Part shown: positions 1-10,494 of the stretch, piece after piece
Layout of the letters: each line of letters begins with the position of its first letter
Position numbering within the stretch: the stretch's first letter is position 1
Source of the DNA: Aphrocallistes beatrix
Lineage: Eukaryota; Porifera; Hexactinellida; Sceptrulophora; Aphrocallistidae
Assembly: GCA_963281255.1 (NCBI GenBank)
Contig: OY725495.1
Coordinates: forward strand, 2,542,001-2,606,000
DNA: 64,000 nt
Direction: 5' to 3'
Notes under the pieces: generated by a model
The model's database searches: none
The model's input: the letters and a program-made list of their open reading frames with translations, nothing else
Told to the model about the DNA's origin: nothing
Translations under genes and position numbers: made by a program

Positions 1-539
1 AAATGTGACCTATATGATAAATTGTCTAATAACTCGTAAACCATTTAATTTAGACGTCGAAATTATATTACCACTTAATAGGAAATAGTTTATTGGCTAT
101 CAAATGGAATTTCATTTGAATGTCTGGCTATCGCGGTTTTCAAGTTACAACCCCAACTGACCAAAATACGTTTCCATAGCAACACTGGAATGTAGCAACA
201 TTCCATGAAAAAATCCAAATTTTTTATTAACCCATTCACATCTCAGTTCTATTCGAAAAAATTTGTAATAAAAACACTTGCCCTTAAACGACCTCTGAAA
301 ATCACAAAATTTGTCACAAATATAACCTATTCCGCAATCATATGGTGACTAATCTAATTTTTAACAACGGATATGGGTACTTTGACACGATATTTAGATA
401 TGCTGGTAATGCATTCCTAAGCTCTATTCTGTTTTGTTAATGTTTTAATGCAGCTCATGTATTAGTTCAACCTTCTTCTACCACATCCCTAGTCCCAAAT
501 CCGCAAATTACTGTGAAGCCTTATATACAGTAGGCTATG
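1..539 (+). mobile_element. P-type MITE, right arm (CATAGCCTAC family)
   Basis: This non-coding stretch ends at 539 in GTAGGCTATG, the inverse of a terminus seen at several other places here (29125, 47743, 62755). Its body matches one arm of the long foldback at 29767-30615 and the segment 62308-62755. The left part runs off the window. The terminus also resembles the ends of the THAP-bearing element at 5311-6724, so P-type mobilisation is inferred. Confidence 0.6.
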
Positions 540-560
540 GCTTGACCTTGAATCTTATAT

Positions 561-721
561 CAGGGCCGGCGCCACCGGGGGTGTCCTGGGTGTCCAGACA
601 CCCACTGTGTCTTGTTTTATCATATTGTACAATATAGTATATCCCTCCATAAATGGACACCCACTTTCAGGGAAATCCCTCTTAGGACACCCACTGCCGA
701 TAAAACATGGCGCCGGCTATG
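561..721. mobile_element. hAT-like MITE with GGCGCC termini
   Basis: The segment begins CAGGGCCGGCGCCA and ends TGGCGCCGGCTATG, a nearly matching inverted pair, and holds no ORF. A partial copy of the same interior (GGACACCCACT motif) lies at 17106-17195 inside a THAP relic, which shows that it moves. A clean 8-bp duplication is not visible because the flanks are TA-rich, so the hAT assignment rests on the terminus style only. From 730 to about 925 I see only TA-rich sequence. Confidence 0.5.
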
Positions 722-1207
722 TATATATATACTAATAGCACTTAATAGCATATATTAATAGCACTATTGGTATATTAGTTCCCTTCAAAATATATAATTA
801 TTTGCTTTGGAATAAAATGTATTCGGTTTCGCAAGAAAGAAACTATCTAGTGAAGTCGAGACTATTTGACATTTACTATACTGTATACTGTACATTGATT
901 TTGAGCAATTCTTTTTGACCGGCACTGTATATATATATATATGGGTCTCCCAAAAATTCCAAAATTGAAATATTTGGATGCACACTCTTCTAATAGTTAA
1001 CATTGATCGCCAAGTATGCATTATAAAGATTTCAAGCAATTTAGAGATGATTTAGTCGTCGCGCAAAGAAGGCTCCTCCTGATGCAGATTACTATAATGG
1101 GATATGTCCGATTTGAAGTTGTACAAGGCGTGCTTCTGATATTCAAATATACAGTAACTGTATTTTGTGATTTTTGGGGTGATTTTATATCAGCTAATAA
1201 TACATTT

Positions 1208-1338
1208 TAATGACTTAAAAGCTACCGATTCGGAGATATTGGTGAAAACAGTTGCGACCATTCTTCGTCATTGAAATTATTAAGGGTCGTTTTCACCAAT
1301 ATCTCCGAATCGGTAGCTTTTAGGTCATTAAAATGTCT
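1208..1338. repeat. Strong hairpin (about 50-bp arms)
   Basis: The left arm holds AAAGCTACCGATTCGGAGAT and the right arm its exact inverse, extending to TTAATGAC/GTCATTAA on the outside, with a loop of about 30 bases. The arms are nearly identical, so the structure is recent or maintained. It sits at the centre of the long-TIR element around it. Confidence 0.85.
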
Positions 1339-1352
1339 TATTAGCTGATTAA

Positions 1353-3725
1353 GGATACCGCCCTCGAAAAACTTTGCCTGGCGTCAAAAAAGGCAAATTT
1401 TTTTATTGTTAATTTCATTGTATTACTGAGCAGTCTGGTCTACCATCTGATAGTACTAGTTGGACGGTATTTATTTTGATTTTAATGAGTTGTTTAGCGT
1501 TACGAAAATTTGAAAAATTATTTGAGGTTTTTGACGCATTCACCAATTAGTTTTTAACTTATTTGATATTTTTTTAATGCTATGGACCTTAACATTGTTT
1601 TGGCCCCTTTGGAGATTATATAGCACAAATATTTTGAAGAAAGGTCAAATAAAATCCGAACAAAATAGCTCTATAAGGAAGTTCATTTATATAATGCTCG
1701 GGAAATCGCCTGTTTGATATCAAATATTTAGCGATCATTGGATCAAAAATAAAATTATGATCGTTTCAAAAAAAAATTTGTTCGGATCCGACCATTTGTT
1801 CGTGATACATCGCTTATTATAGGTAAAGTTCGGGCATAATATCTCTCTATGGTCTCGAAAGAGGCCGATGTCATATCTTAAAAGCTATTAAAGATATACA
1901 ATCCTTACTATTAAAACTCGATTATTGTGTATGTGTATATATATATATCTGTAACGAATTGATTGAAGAAACTGCCGGTCATAGAAAGCTAATTTTTGGC
2001 ATGTGGGAGTATTTTGGCTATGGCTCCAGTAAGTTCTGAGCTCAGAGCAAAATGTCGACTCATCATGGAATTATGACGTCATTGTCACATTTTTGAAAGT
2101 TAAGCAACACAGTTATTCGAGCATAACTCAGCCATTATAGGAGATAGATGGTTGAAATTTTAATATAATATGTATACTAACATACCTCACATATGATGTA
2201 ACTATCATCAAAATATGATGACTCATCACTTTGTTATTACGTCATCATTACTCATCAATATCTTAAAAATTGATAAATTTGGTGATTTTTCGTGCGATAT
2301 AGATTATAACAGCAGGACAGACGTATTTAGAGATGTTATCTCCCTTATAATTAACCAATGTGACCCCAGGCGACCGAAGGGAGCCTCCGGCGGACACAAA
2401 GTGTCCGCCAGCCGCGCAGCGCAAGCAAGCGAAGCGCGCTTGTCTATTATAATCTTAAATGAAGGATATATACGAAAATATATATAAGTTCCTCAAACAA
2501 TCCTTTGTCAAAAAATAAATATTTCTCGACTTATCATTGATTTGATTGTCATACAAATTCTATGGAGAACTTTGAATAGTATATTAGAAAATGGCGAATC
2601 TAATCATGAAATATGTATCTAAATGTGTCTATTATGCTGAATAATGAACACAATTGTCGTTAATAATGTGTACAGAAAGATTGGAGAATCTTTGATAATT
2701 ATTTTGAAAGTTCTGGTCTTAGACCTCCCAGATTCGGTTAAAAACCCCATTTAGTGTCCGAAAAGAGATATCTCTCTATCTCAATATAGGCCCAAATTTT
2801 AGTTCTCACTTCCTAATATACGTACTTTTTATGAGGGTACATAATTGATTCATTGATAATAATTGCACCACATCCTCTAGGATGTAAGTTAACTAAAAGT
2901 CGTAGACTTTCGCTCTAACTTCCTAATATACTTTTTGGAAGTTCTTTATTAATTCTAAACTGATGGATTATAATTCGTAGTGCTTGGAATATGAATTATT
3001 ATTCGTAGTGCTTGGGATATGAATTCTAATTATCTCAAAATATTTGGAGATAGGGGCCTCAAGGAAATATCATCAGTATAAATGCGAATAAATGCCTGTG
3101 AGTGCTTTTGTTCATTTTTAATAACTCATTTACCTTGTTCTTAACGTCTCAGCTTAAAATCTCTATATCTCAGGACTTTAAAATTTTAAAATTAACCGTC
3201 TTTACAAAATTTTAGTCAAAATTGGTTTGAGATAAAGGTTTGAAAATTTCAAGAGTTGTTCCATTTCATTAGGCGATGAACGTAGGATCACTTTATTTTC
3301 GATAACTTATAACTTGGTGATTTTATTCCTGATTTACAAAAAAAAAAGACATTTTTCGCCGTTTTTGGCACTTTTTTTCTGACAAATAAAATTTAAAGTT
3401 TTTGTCATTTACCTTCCTTTTGGTCCCATGAGGTGGTAAATATGATAGACTATCCATGATTCGATTTTGGAAGCATTTGTTTCCTTGGGATGTTCTTGAA
3501 AATTTTTTGAGTGACCGGATTTCTACCATTAAGATATGATAGCGACAAACGAAACAAACAGACTTTGAGACACTGTATCTGAAAATTAGAAATTAGAGTC
3601 AAAAACGGTTTGGAATTTACTAGTATTTCTTGACGGAGATATGTGCCCACGCTTAACATCTCTTCTAGCTCTACTTTCATCGTATGCTGTAAGCCAAATC
3701 ATATGATTTTTCGCGGGCGGTATCC
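1353..3725. mobile_element. TTAA-flanked non-coding element, GGATACCGCCC family, copy 1
   Basis: The ends are GGATACCGCCC and its inverse GGGCGGTATCC, each bordered by TTAA (1349-1352 and 3726-3729). That is the target-site pattern of piggyBac- and Kolobok-type transposases. Without the core repeat nested at 1902-2443, about 1.83 kb remains. It contains no convincing ORF. Other copies lie at 23486-25415 (opposite orientation), 39820-40335 and 40584-41715 (partial). Superfamily assignment is inferred from TTAA alone. Confidence 0.75.
1902..2443 (-). mobile_element. Core repeat copy a, nested in TTAA element
   Basis: It starts with the terminus TCCTTACTATTAAAACTCGA, followed by a TG/TA microsatellite, then the shared core, and ends at the GC-rich hairpin end (AAGCGCGCTTGT). 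The core has the GGCGGACAC/GTGTCCGCC palindrome. One TGACGTCA site is intact; the second is altered to TTACGTCA. Only one of the two inverted termini is present. The open frame within it (2215-2487) is repeat sequence, not a gene. Confidence 0.8.
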
Positions 3726-4002
3726 TTAAAACCACTCCCAAATATCACAAAAACACAGTTACTTGTATATTTGATTATCCGAGGTAAGCCTTTTACAACT
3801 TTAAACCTCAAATCGGACATATCCCATTATAAATCTGCACCAGGAGGAGCGTACTTTGCGCGAACATTAAATCATCTCCTAATTGCTTGAAAATTTTATA
3901 GTGCATACTTGGTGATCAAGGTAATCTACTCGAAGAGTGTGCATATGAAGATTTAAACTTTCGAATATTTTGGAGCACCCTAATATATATATATATATAT
4001 AT

Positions 4003-4189
4003 AGTAGAACTCGGTTAGTACGTACTCGGGATAAGACGTACTTCGGCTTAGTACGTACTCATTTCTCTGAACCAAAATTCATTTAATATATAGATTCCTA
4101 TGTAAGATCAACTCAGTTCAGTACATACTCACGGATAGTACGTACTTTTTTCCGCTTCCCGGAGGGGTACGTACTAACCGATTTCTACT
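4003..4189. mobile_element. Small Tigger/pogo-like MITE (GTTAGTACGTAC)
   Basis: The inverted ends read AGTAGAACTCGGTTAGTACG and the inverse of that with two differences, bordered by TA runs. Internal repeats of TTAGTACGTAC recall transposase-binding sites. It is about 187 bp and non-coding. The superfamily is inferred from terminus style and TA flanks. Confidence 0.6.
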
Positions 4190-4198
4190 ATATATATA

Positions 4199-4382
4199 CA
4201 GTCAGGGTCGCTTATTGTGAATCACCAGAGACCAAAAATATGTTCATTTTGGAAATACTTCATATTGAGTGATTTGGATTAAAAAATACTAATCCTTTCT
4301 AAAAATGAAATAGGGACCAAGAGGTTTGTTCATAATTAACGAATGTTCTATTATACAGGTTCATAATAAGCAATCCTGAATG
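4199..4382. mobile_element. Small Tigger-like MITE (CAGTCAGGGTCGCTTATT)
   Basis: The ends are CAGTCAGGGTCGCTTATTGT and a near inverse (AATAAGCAATCCTGAATG), with TA on both sides. The same family recurs at 14612-14796, where repeated CGCTTAATATGAA units are better preserved. It is non-coding. Confidence 0.65.
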
Positions 4383-4589
4383 TATATATAGACACTAACC
4401 TGACAAAAGTATTTATACACTATATGATTTCCTATACAAATAGTACTAGATTGGATTTCTTCATGAAGGGAGATGTATTCAAATTCTAAGAGACACTAAG
4501 AGTTTGATTTAGTTTATTTACCTCCAAATTTCGAAAATTGATGGACTCTGATGAGGATTTTTTTTGACGAGACTTCCTCGCTTGCAAAC

Positions 4590-4853
4590 GATCTACCTAA
4601 AGGACTAAATATTAATAATTGGAATATTAGATGTCTCCGGTCTACTCCTCTGAATTTTAGAAACTAGACAGCCTTAAGATGATTCTTCAGACCGAGAATG
4701 AGAGATACATTTTATGCATTACCGAACTTGGTTGAATACTACAGTTTCAGATCGCAAAATCCTGATCCTGGATACTCATCAAATGAACGAATTGACAGAG
4801 AAGGAAACAAAGGAGGAAGTTTATTATTATTCATTAAGCATAATATATCTTAT
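4590..4853 (+). mobile_element. LINE endonuclease fragment, 5' part, split by P element
   Basis: Translations in two frames match the start of a LINE apurinic-type endonuclease: GLNINNWNIRCL, then TENERYILCITE, then NKGGSLLLFIKHNIS. The frames alternate, so the copy is decayed. The homology stops exactly where a P-type element begins and resumes on its far side at 8053. Both halves are therefore one older LINE copy that was later interrupted. Confidence 0.6.
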
Positions 4854-5157
4854 CATAGCATTCTATATACTAAGGCAATGGCAGTCAAAAATTAGCACCA
4901 TGGATTGCTTAGTAACATCAATCTTAAACCGCTAAATTAATACGTATTATCAAATATATAATTATCACATATTTTGTGTTCATAGTTGATTAAATATTCA
5001 TTTTGAAAATATTATGTAACCACAATATTTATGTTTACTTCACATCAACACTTATGTATTACACTTACGTATTATTTTATTGTATATTATTTCATTACTC
5101 ATTTATAATGCCTCACTTAACAACACTACTAATTGCATGAATTAATATTTGGATGAG

Positions 5158-5282
5158 ATGTCTTGTGTCCGCCTGGCTTTACCCCAATTACAAAGAGATA
5201 GAACACTTCATGAAGTTTTCCAATTTCCCAAAAAGATGATGCTCTTGGTGAAAAGACCTACCAAAACACCAAGATTCCAAAG
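5158..5282 (+). pseudogene. Damaged THAP first exon of outer P element
   Basis: An ATG at 5167 is followed by MSCV and, across two frames, PNYKE and HEVFQFPKK. This resembles the start of a THAP zinc finger (Cys, NYK, then F-x-FP) as seen in the relic at 13928. The piece ends at a good donor, AAAG|GTGAGT at 5283. The frame is broken within the finger, so no functional domain remains. Confidence 0.45.
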
Positions 5283-5310
5283 GTGAGTGATTTCTTAGAC
5301 TTAAGTAATG

Positions 5311-6461
5311 CATGGCCTACTTAACTCAGGCCTCACAGTAGAATGTGAAATTTGGACCAGGGATGCGATCGAAGCCGAACAATGAAATAGCAACTTTTCA
5401 ATATTTCGTGGTAATTTTAGTACATATATTGCTTGCCTCAGGAATGGAAAGAATTCATTTTCGAGCCCAAATGAAGAGTACAATTTTTCTAAAGTATTGA
5501 AGTGAGGAAGTGATAGGCAAGCATGAGCTGGAGATACTTATAACAAGCTGGCGAGATCAGATGTGTTTTAAGAGATAATATTTGTGTGAGTATGTTGTAT
5601 CTACGTCTATTTTTGGGAGCAAGACTGTTTTCTAACTGGCATTGAATGAATTGGATTTCTGGATGCTCAGATGTTTCCACATCCGAACTGGTATGCATAA
5701 TATCAATGGCTTGTTGGATATGAGCATTCACTGATGATATATGGAAAGCAGTAGATTCAGAATTCTTAGATGGCTCACATCGATAAGGCGCACTAGAAAT
5801 TTCATTCACAAGTGATTCAAGTTGTCGAATATCACTTAGGTAACTGAGCGAATGTGGAAAAATCACATTTTTACAAAAGGCCTTGATAGAAAGATCGAAT
5901 GTTACTGCCAAATAAACATCAACTAATATACTAGAATTCTCTACGCATAAAAATCAAGCTATGTTTATCTGGGTACCATAATGACCAGGTTTTAGGTAAA
6001 GAAATAAGTGATAACTTACCTTGTACTTCCTGGAAGCAGCTAACCTTGAATCTCTCTTTTTCTTCTGGATCAGATCTCAGGCTAAGTGTCAAAGCTAGAT
6101 TGAGGAACTCGTCATCTTTTGAGTCGAGAGACCGACGACTTCGCTTAGCTGCAGATTGGGAGTAGTATGAGGGACATCCTGGTAGAAAGACTGGTACAGC
6201 ATCATCCCTCAGCTTTGGGTTCACTCTAGGGATTTCGCGAAAAGTACTTTCTCCGTTGGGAACCTTGTGCGTGTACTCGATATATTCAGTCCTAAATTGC
6301 TTCACGCAGACGTGAACAGCTTTTAACTCGTCTACTATATCATCTCTGCGGAGTGCCCGACCCCAAGCGTGTCTAAGTTGATCTGGTTTCTGCGGCATCT
6401 TGAAAAGAGTCACACGATCTTCAGACTTGTAGTTACACTTGCAGCCAGGTGTGCCGAGCAA
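5311..6461 (-). CDS. THAP-domain P-element transposase, N-terminal part, two exons
   Basis: Exon 1 (6461-6020) encodes a C2CH THAP DNA-binding finger: GCKCNYKSED, the invariant Trp in LRHAWGRAL, a Cys pair region, and the closing DAVPVFLPGCPSYYS. A basic stretch AAKRSRRS follows. The donor GTAAGT is at 6019 and the acceptor TTTGGCAG at 5905, giving a 115-bp phase-1 intron. Exon 2 (from 5904) holds SLSIKAFCKNVIFPHSLSYL and NRRRYNILTQILSLK, the region before the RNase H-like core in P transposases, then SSFGLENEFFPFLRQA in a shifted frame near 5490. The catalytic domain is absent. A start reading MPTSC at about 6475 lies one base out of frame, suggesting a small deletion in the finger's first Cys region. 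Confidence 0.7.
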
Positions 6462-6724
6462 CTGGTCGGCATTTCAAATGTAAGTACGTAGCTAGTGCAA
6501 AAAAGAAATGAATGTAAATATTTATTATTATGATTAAATTATATATGAGTGCTATTTTTACAAATTTAAGTATATACGAACATGATTGTATGAAAATGTT
6601 ATGGGTAATTGTGAATAGATAAACATGAATAAAATATTGTGGTTAATTAACAATTACCGGCTTCGACTGCATCCCTGGTGCAATATTTCCATTCTACTGT
6701 GAGGCTTGAGTTAAGTAGGCCATG
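5311..6724 (-). mobile_element. Inner P-type element with THAP gene, nested in outer P element
   Basis: Inverted ends of about 68 bp begin CATGGCCTAC and are flanked by the direct repeat AGTAATG (5304-5310 and 6725-6731). It lies in the intron just after the outer element's first exon, in opposite orientation. It encodes a THAP domain and adjoining transposase segment but no catalytic core, so it is an internally deleted copy. Its ends align with the CATAGCCTAC MITE ends elsewhere in the window, for example at 539 and 62755. Confidence 0.8.
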
Positions 6725-6747
6725 AGTAATGTAATTATTCTAGAATC

Positions 6748-7200
6748 ATGCCTATACTCAAGTTTGTTAGGAACAATGGACTAAATTTAAAAGACTCCCA
6801 AAAAGTGTTTACCTTCCCCCAATTTAGTGAATGCAATCCTCGTTACTCCAAAAACATGGGTATAAGAACCTCATTTAATTTGGATAAATGCAATTTTTTA
6901 AAACCTGCCCCAAATAAACATCGAGAGCCTGCTGGCTATCAGCTTGGAAAGGCAAGGTGTAAATCTGGCCCTTAAGGTTTTCCATGAGTCAACTTCAGTC
7001 GGACAGTTAGCTTATAACATGGAAAAGAACATTGTGAAAACCAAACTGTTGAGTTCTTGGAATTCATCAATGATGTTTGGAAAATGTGATTTGGGTAGGG
7101 AAAAATAGTCATTTTAATACGATCTGCACACTTAGCAGAAATTTTGAAACTTTTATTCTGGCTCTTCCCCTGCTAATCTTATTCATTTGGCATGTGATAC
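6748..7200 (+). pseudogene. P-element transposase core fragment of outer copy
   Basis: The + strand frame gives ILKFVRNNGLNL, then KPAPNKHREPAG, and after a frame change LKVFHESTSVGQLAYNMEKN and VEFLEFINDVWKM. P/THAP9-type transposases have this order: a K-x-RNN-W-L motif, a 'N-x-x-LA-KVF-STS' segment, then a conserved F-W-x. The frame shifts at least twice and several stops follow, so it is dead. Confidence 0.55.
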
Positions 7201-7538
7201 TATGGAACTAGAACATTGTACACTTCGGAGACATTTTGCACATGCAGTACGTCACAGTCAGACATTCTACCAAAGCTTTTTTCACTGTATTCAACTGTTC
7301 ATTATCTAATAAAGTTAAGACGTCTAGTATATAATGCACTACCGTAGTATTGAAACATGATAATATTAAACTTGCTATATTCAAGAACTAATTTAATAAT
7401 ATTATTTGTTTATTTATTCAACTTCATCAGGCTGTGGAAGTCCGGAATGTTTGACTATATCCTATTGGAAGGCCAGTGTGTGATTATTCCTTATTACTCG
7501 TAGAAGTACGTATATTGTTCCCTTATGATGCCTCAGGT

Positions 7539-7748
7539 TAAGTCTATCTCTCAAGCGAAGCCAAGTCTATCTCAAGCTAAGTCAAGTCTGTCTCTCAAGC
7601 TAAGTCACGTCTGTCTCTCAAGCTAAGTCAAGTATATCCTCATGCTAAGTCAAGTCTATCTCTCAAGCTAAGTCAAGTCTGTCTCTCAAGCTAAGTCAAG
7701 TCTATCCCTCAAGCTAAGTCAAGTCTATCCCTCAAGCTAAGTCAAGTC
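7539..7748 (+). repeat. 23-bp minisatellite, about 9 units
   Basis: The unit is close to CAAGTCTATCTCTCAAGCTA followed by AGT, repeated about nine times with single-base variants (CTGTCTCTC, CTATCCCTC). It lies inside the outer P element. Confidence 0.9.
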
Positions 7749-8052
7749 ATAGTCTGCTATTAAGAAGTCGAAGTCCCTTACTCCAATGTTTATTTTGTAC
7801 TTGTATTTATGAGCTTAATATTTAATATTATGTCATATTTGTTTTCTCCAGAATAAAATTAATTACAAAGATCAAATATGTCTTGGTTCTTTGACAATTA
7901 ATGGTCATATTTGCGAATGGGGTCACTTAAAATGCTTAATTAATCATATATAACCGATAAAGGATGAATGTAGATTTGAATATATTGACCAATCCCTGGT
8001 CAGAAAAAATAGTGACTGCCATTGCCTTATGTAGGGAATGCTATGATCTTAT

Positions 8053-9290
8053 ATTGGCGTACTGATCTTGAGATCACAGAGCTTGAGTCCTTATGCGTTG
8101 AATTGATTTATAAAAATTCACCCAATGTATTATTGGGAACAATATAACGACCACCTAATCAAAATAATAGTAAATGGAAAGAAATATTATATATACAGCT
8201 TGAAAATATATTCATAGAAAGAAAGCATATTTTTATTGCTGGAGACTTTAATATTGACTACCTAAACCCTAGTTCAATTGATAAAATGTGGTTGGAGAAT
8301 ATGGAACACTATGGATTGTTGACACTCCAACTCGTTTAGCTATCTCTTCGCATGAATTGTTAGATCTAATAATGGTCACAAATATTCCGAACAAAGTGAG
8401 AGCTAAGAAGGTCTCGTATATTCACTGAGGGACCATTATCCTGTTACTATGGTATTCAAGCAAAACATGAAAACTAAATATTGCCATTCAAGATTTCGCT
8501 ATAGATCCTGAAAACATTTCGATCGTGTTACCTTTGACTGATATATCTTCAGTAAATTAGGTACCCTCAAATACCTTCACAGACCCATAAGATGTACTAG
8601 AATGGTATAATCTTTTCAGGTAAGTTATAAATAAAGATGCACCTCTAGTTGAAAAGTGTGTAAAAAAGACAAAACAGCCAGAATAAATAACAGGAGAGCT
8701 TCTCCATGCGATATCCCTAAGAGTCCATTATAGACGAATTCATGATTATGTCAACTATAAGAAGCAAAGAATTAAATGCTTATCACTCAATTGAAAGGCT
8801 AAAAATATTTCTTGAAAGAAATTTGGGCTTGAAAGCAAGACACGCGTAAATTATGGAATTCTCTGAATGATCTTGTACCAAAAGAGGCTAACTATTTAGC
8901 TTCTGGCCTATAAAGTTGAAACTGATCCAATAGTGATGGCAAATATTTTCAATGACTATTTCTCCTCAATTTGTAGCGAATATTTTGTACATACAAATAG
9001 CAATGCCCCTAACGATTTTTATTTAGCCCTGAGAACATATCCTCATTAAAATAGATCCCGAGACAAGACTGGATATTGAACCTCTGACTAAAGATAACGT
9101 CCTTAAGTATATAACATCTCTAAACGAAAACAATTCAACTGGACCTGACGACTTGAGCCCCAGGATATTTAAGCTTGTTGCTCCTGGAATCTCCCTTCAG
9201 TAGACTTGGTACTAAATTTTTGTATTTCTAGAGGAATATTTCCAAAACTTCTGAAACAATCAAAAGTAATTCCAATATTCAAATGCTGGC
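8053..9290 (+). mobile_element. LINE endonuclease/RT remnant, 3' part
   Basis: Directly after the P element's target duplication, frames give NSPNVLLGTI, RPPNQNN, then HIFIAGDFNIDYLNPSS, the catalytic GDFN motif of LINE endonucleases, and PTRLAISSHELLDLIMVTN. Further on, NNSTGPDDL and FCISRGIFPKLLKQSKVIPI match the linker and first block of a CR1/L2/Jockey-type reverse transcriptase. Many stops and shifts interrupt it and the RT catalytic part is missing. Confidence 0.65.
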
Positions 9291-9504
9291 CACTTGGGAT
9301 GTATGTTAATAGTCTAATTTATTCGCCTAAATCTTATTGTTTACAGTTTTTGACTGAAATGTCATATTTGTATTTGCAAAATATTTGGTGGATAACTGTA
9401 AAACTAGAATATTTTGGCGAATACATTAAATTATTAGTAAATTGGAAGTCTCCTATTGCCTTTCATATGACATCATTTATTAGTGTCTACTATTACATAG
9501 AACG

Positions 9505-9570
9505 TCAGTTATCCGAACGTAATGGGGCCAAAGGGGATTCGGCTGAGTGAAATGTTTGGATAAGTGACTC
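9505..9570. mobile_element. Tiny Tigger-like relic
   Basis: CAGTTATCCGAACGTAATGG at the left and GGATAAGTGACTC at the right are near inverse, a style common in pogo/Tigger MITEs. At about 65 bp it is an extreme internal deletion. Confidence 0.4.
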
Positions 9571-10036
9571 TACTAGGGTTTCCCCAGTTGAGCGAAACCT
9601 AACTGGCGAAACTTTATTGAGCGAAACCTCAGTTAGCGAATTGAATGAAGTTTAGTATTCTAAACCATTTTATTTGTCCGACAACTTAAAATTGGAGGGA
9701 GCGAATGTGAGTATTTTGAAGAGTGGTATGTATCAGAACTTAGTGAAAAAGGGGGGGGGGACATTTTAGTTTGAACTAGTTTCCAACTGAGAGTGAAAGT
9801 GGCATTTTTGGTCTTATTCTTATTTGCAGGTTTTAGGTCTTATTCCTACTTTTTATTAGGCATTATCCCATCGATTCGGCAGAAGGTATAAAGGAAAGGA
9901 TACTATGATGTTTTGGGACAAATGCTAGCATACCGAGTCGGACAAATACAGCGCACCACACGCTCTAGAAAATTCAACTCTAATCCCGGCTATCATTAAA
10001 ACTTCGCTCAACTTGGGACAAATCTCTCTACTATAA
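9571..10036. mobile_element. Tigger-like MITE with foreign insert
   Basis: The left end TACTAGGGTTTCCCCAGTTG, with repeats of GAGCGAAACCT, pairs with the right end ACTTCGCTCAACTTGGGACA. The interior at 9690-9870 matches the 'GGTCTTATTCCTAC' foldback family (22566-23155, 63060-63355), so one element probably sits in the other. Confidence 0.5.
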
Positions 10037-10184
10037 AAATATTTTATGTTTTGGGTTTTATTTATTTCATGTGTTGAGTAATACCATTTTAAAAATAAAG
10101 AAAATACCCAGGAATGTGATGTTCTAAGTATTTCTATGGAACATTAATGTGTTAGTTTCGATTTATAGCATATTATAATGTGTC

Positions 10185-10385
10185 TTATCCGGAGTGGTTC
10201 GAAATATGGTTTTTAAATGCTTTCAATTTTCTTGGCTCAAGTAGGATCATATAAGTATTAGTTTGGTTTACCGAGAAATCGGATAACTGCCATTCTACTT
10301 CACTTACAATTATTGAGATATAGCCCCAGTAAATAAACATTAATACTGTTATTATGACTACGCAAAGCATGAAAGAAAATTTCAT
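10185..10385 (-). CDS. Possible signal-anchor exon, unrecognised
   Basis: The frame opens with MKFSFM and a run of about 20 hydrophobic residues (CVVIITVLMFIYWGYISIIV), then polar sequence. A strong donor, ATT|GTAAGTG, lies directly after the hydrophobic run, so a first exon of about 26 codons ending there is possible. Nothing identifies a family, no upstream promoter is evident, and an AT-rich chance ORF is the simplest alternative. Confidence 0.2.
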   Translation of the reverse strand: MKFSFMLCVVIITVLMFIYWGYISIIVSEVEWQLSDFSVNQTNTYMILLEPRKLKAFKNHISNHSG

Positions 10386-10494
10386 AAATTGGTCGTAATT
10401 ATGGCTTGTTTCGCAATATAATGATGATTATGCTACACATTTTGATTCCTGATTTGAGCATTTTGATATATTGTTTATATATGCCGGTAATATT

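Larger units (their letters stand above)
932..3985. mobile_element. Long-TIR element (about 240-bp arms), interrupted
   Basis: The sequence at about 932-1180 is repeated in inverted orientation at about 3740-3985, with shared stretches such as GCACACTCTTC and GGGATATGTCCGATTTGA. Both ends abut TA runs, as in Tc1/mariner-type MITEs. No transposase is present. The interior carries a strong hairpin (1208-1338) and a TTAA element inserted at 1349-3729. Removing that insertion rejoins the arm sequence smoothly. Confidence 0.65.
4854..8045 (+). mobile_element. P-type (THAP) DNA transposon, outer copy, 3.2 kb
   Basis: The termini CATAGCATTC and GAATGCTATG are inverse and are flanked by the direct repeat ATCTTAT (4847-4853 and 8046-8052). 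Inside each terminus a longer inverted match includes CTAAGGCAATGGCAGTCA. CA..TG ends and a 7-8 bp duplication are typical of the P superfamily. Coding remains on the + strand are a damaged THAP first exon (5158-5282) and a piece of the transposase core (6748-7200). A second P-type element sits between them, and a 23-bp minisatellite lies at 7539-7748. It is non-autonomous as it stands. Confidence 0.8.

Noticed and set aside
785-1210. Small open frames at the left of the long-TIR element
   Set aside because: They lie in the terminal repeat and TA tract, and the inverted copy at 3740-3985 does not preserve them.
5311-6724. Inversion of an internal P-element segment by recombination between inverted repeats
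   Set aside because: The 7-bp direct duplication directly outside both ends and a second THAP start within the segment favour a nested insertion.
7539-7748. CRISPR-like array
   Set aside because: The units are directly joined without unique spacers in a eukaryotic context; it is a minisatellite.
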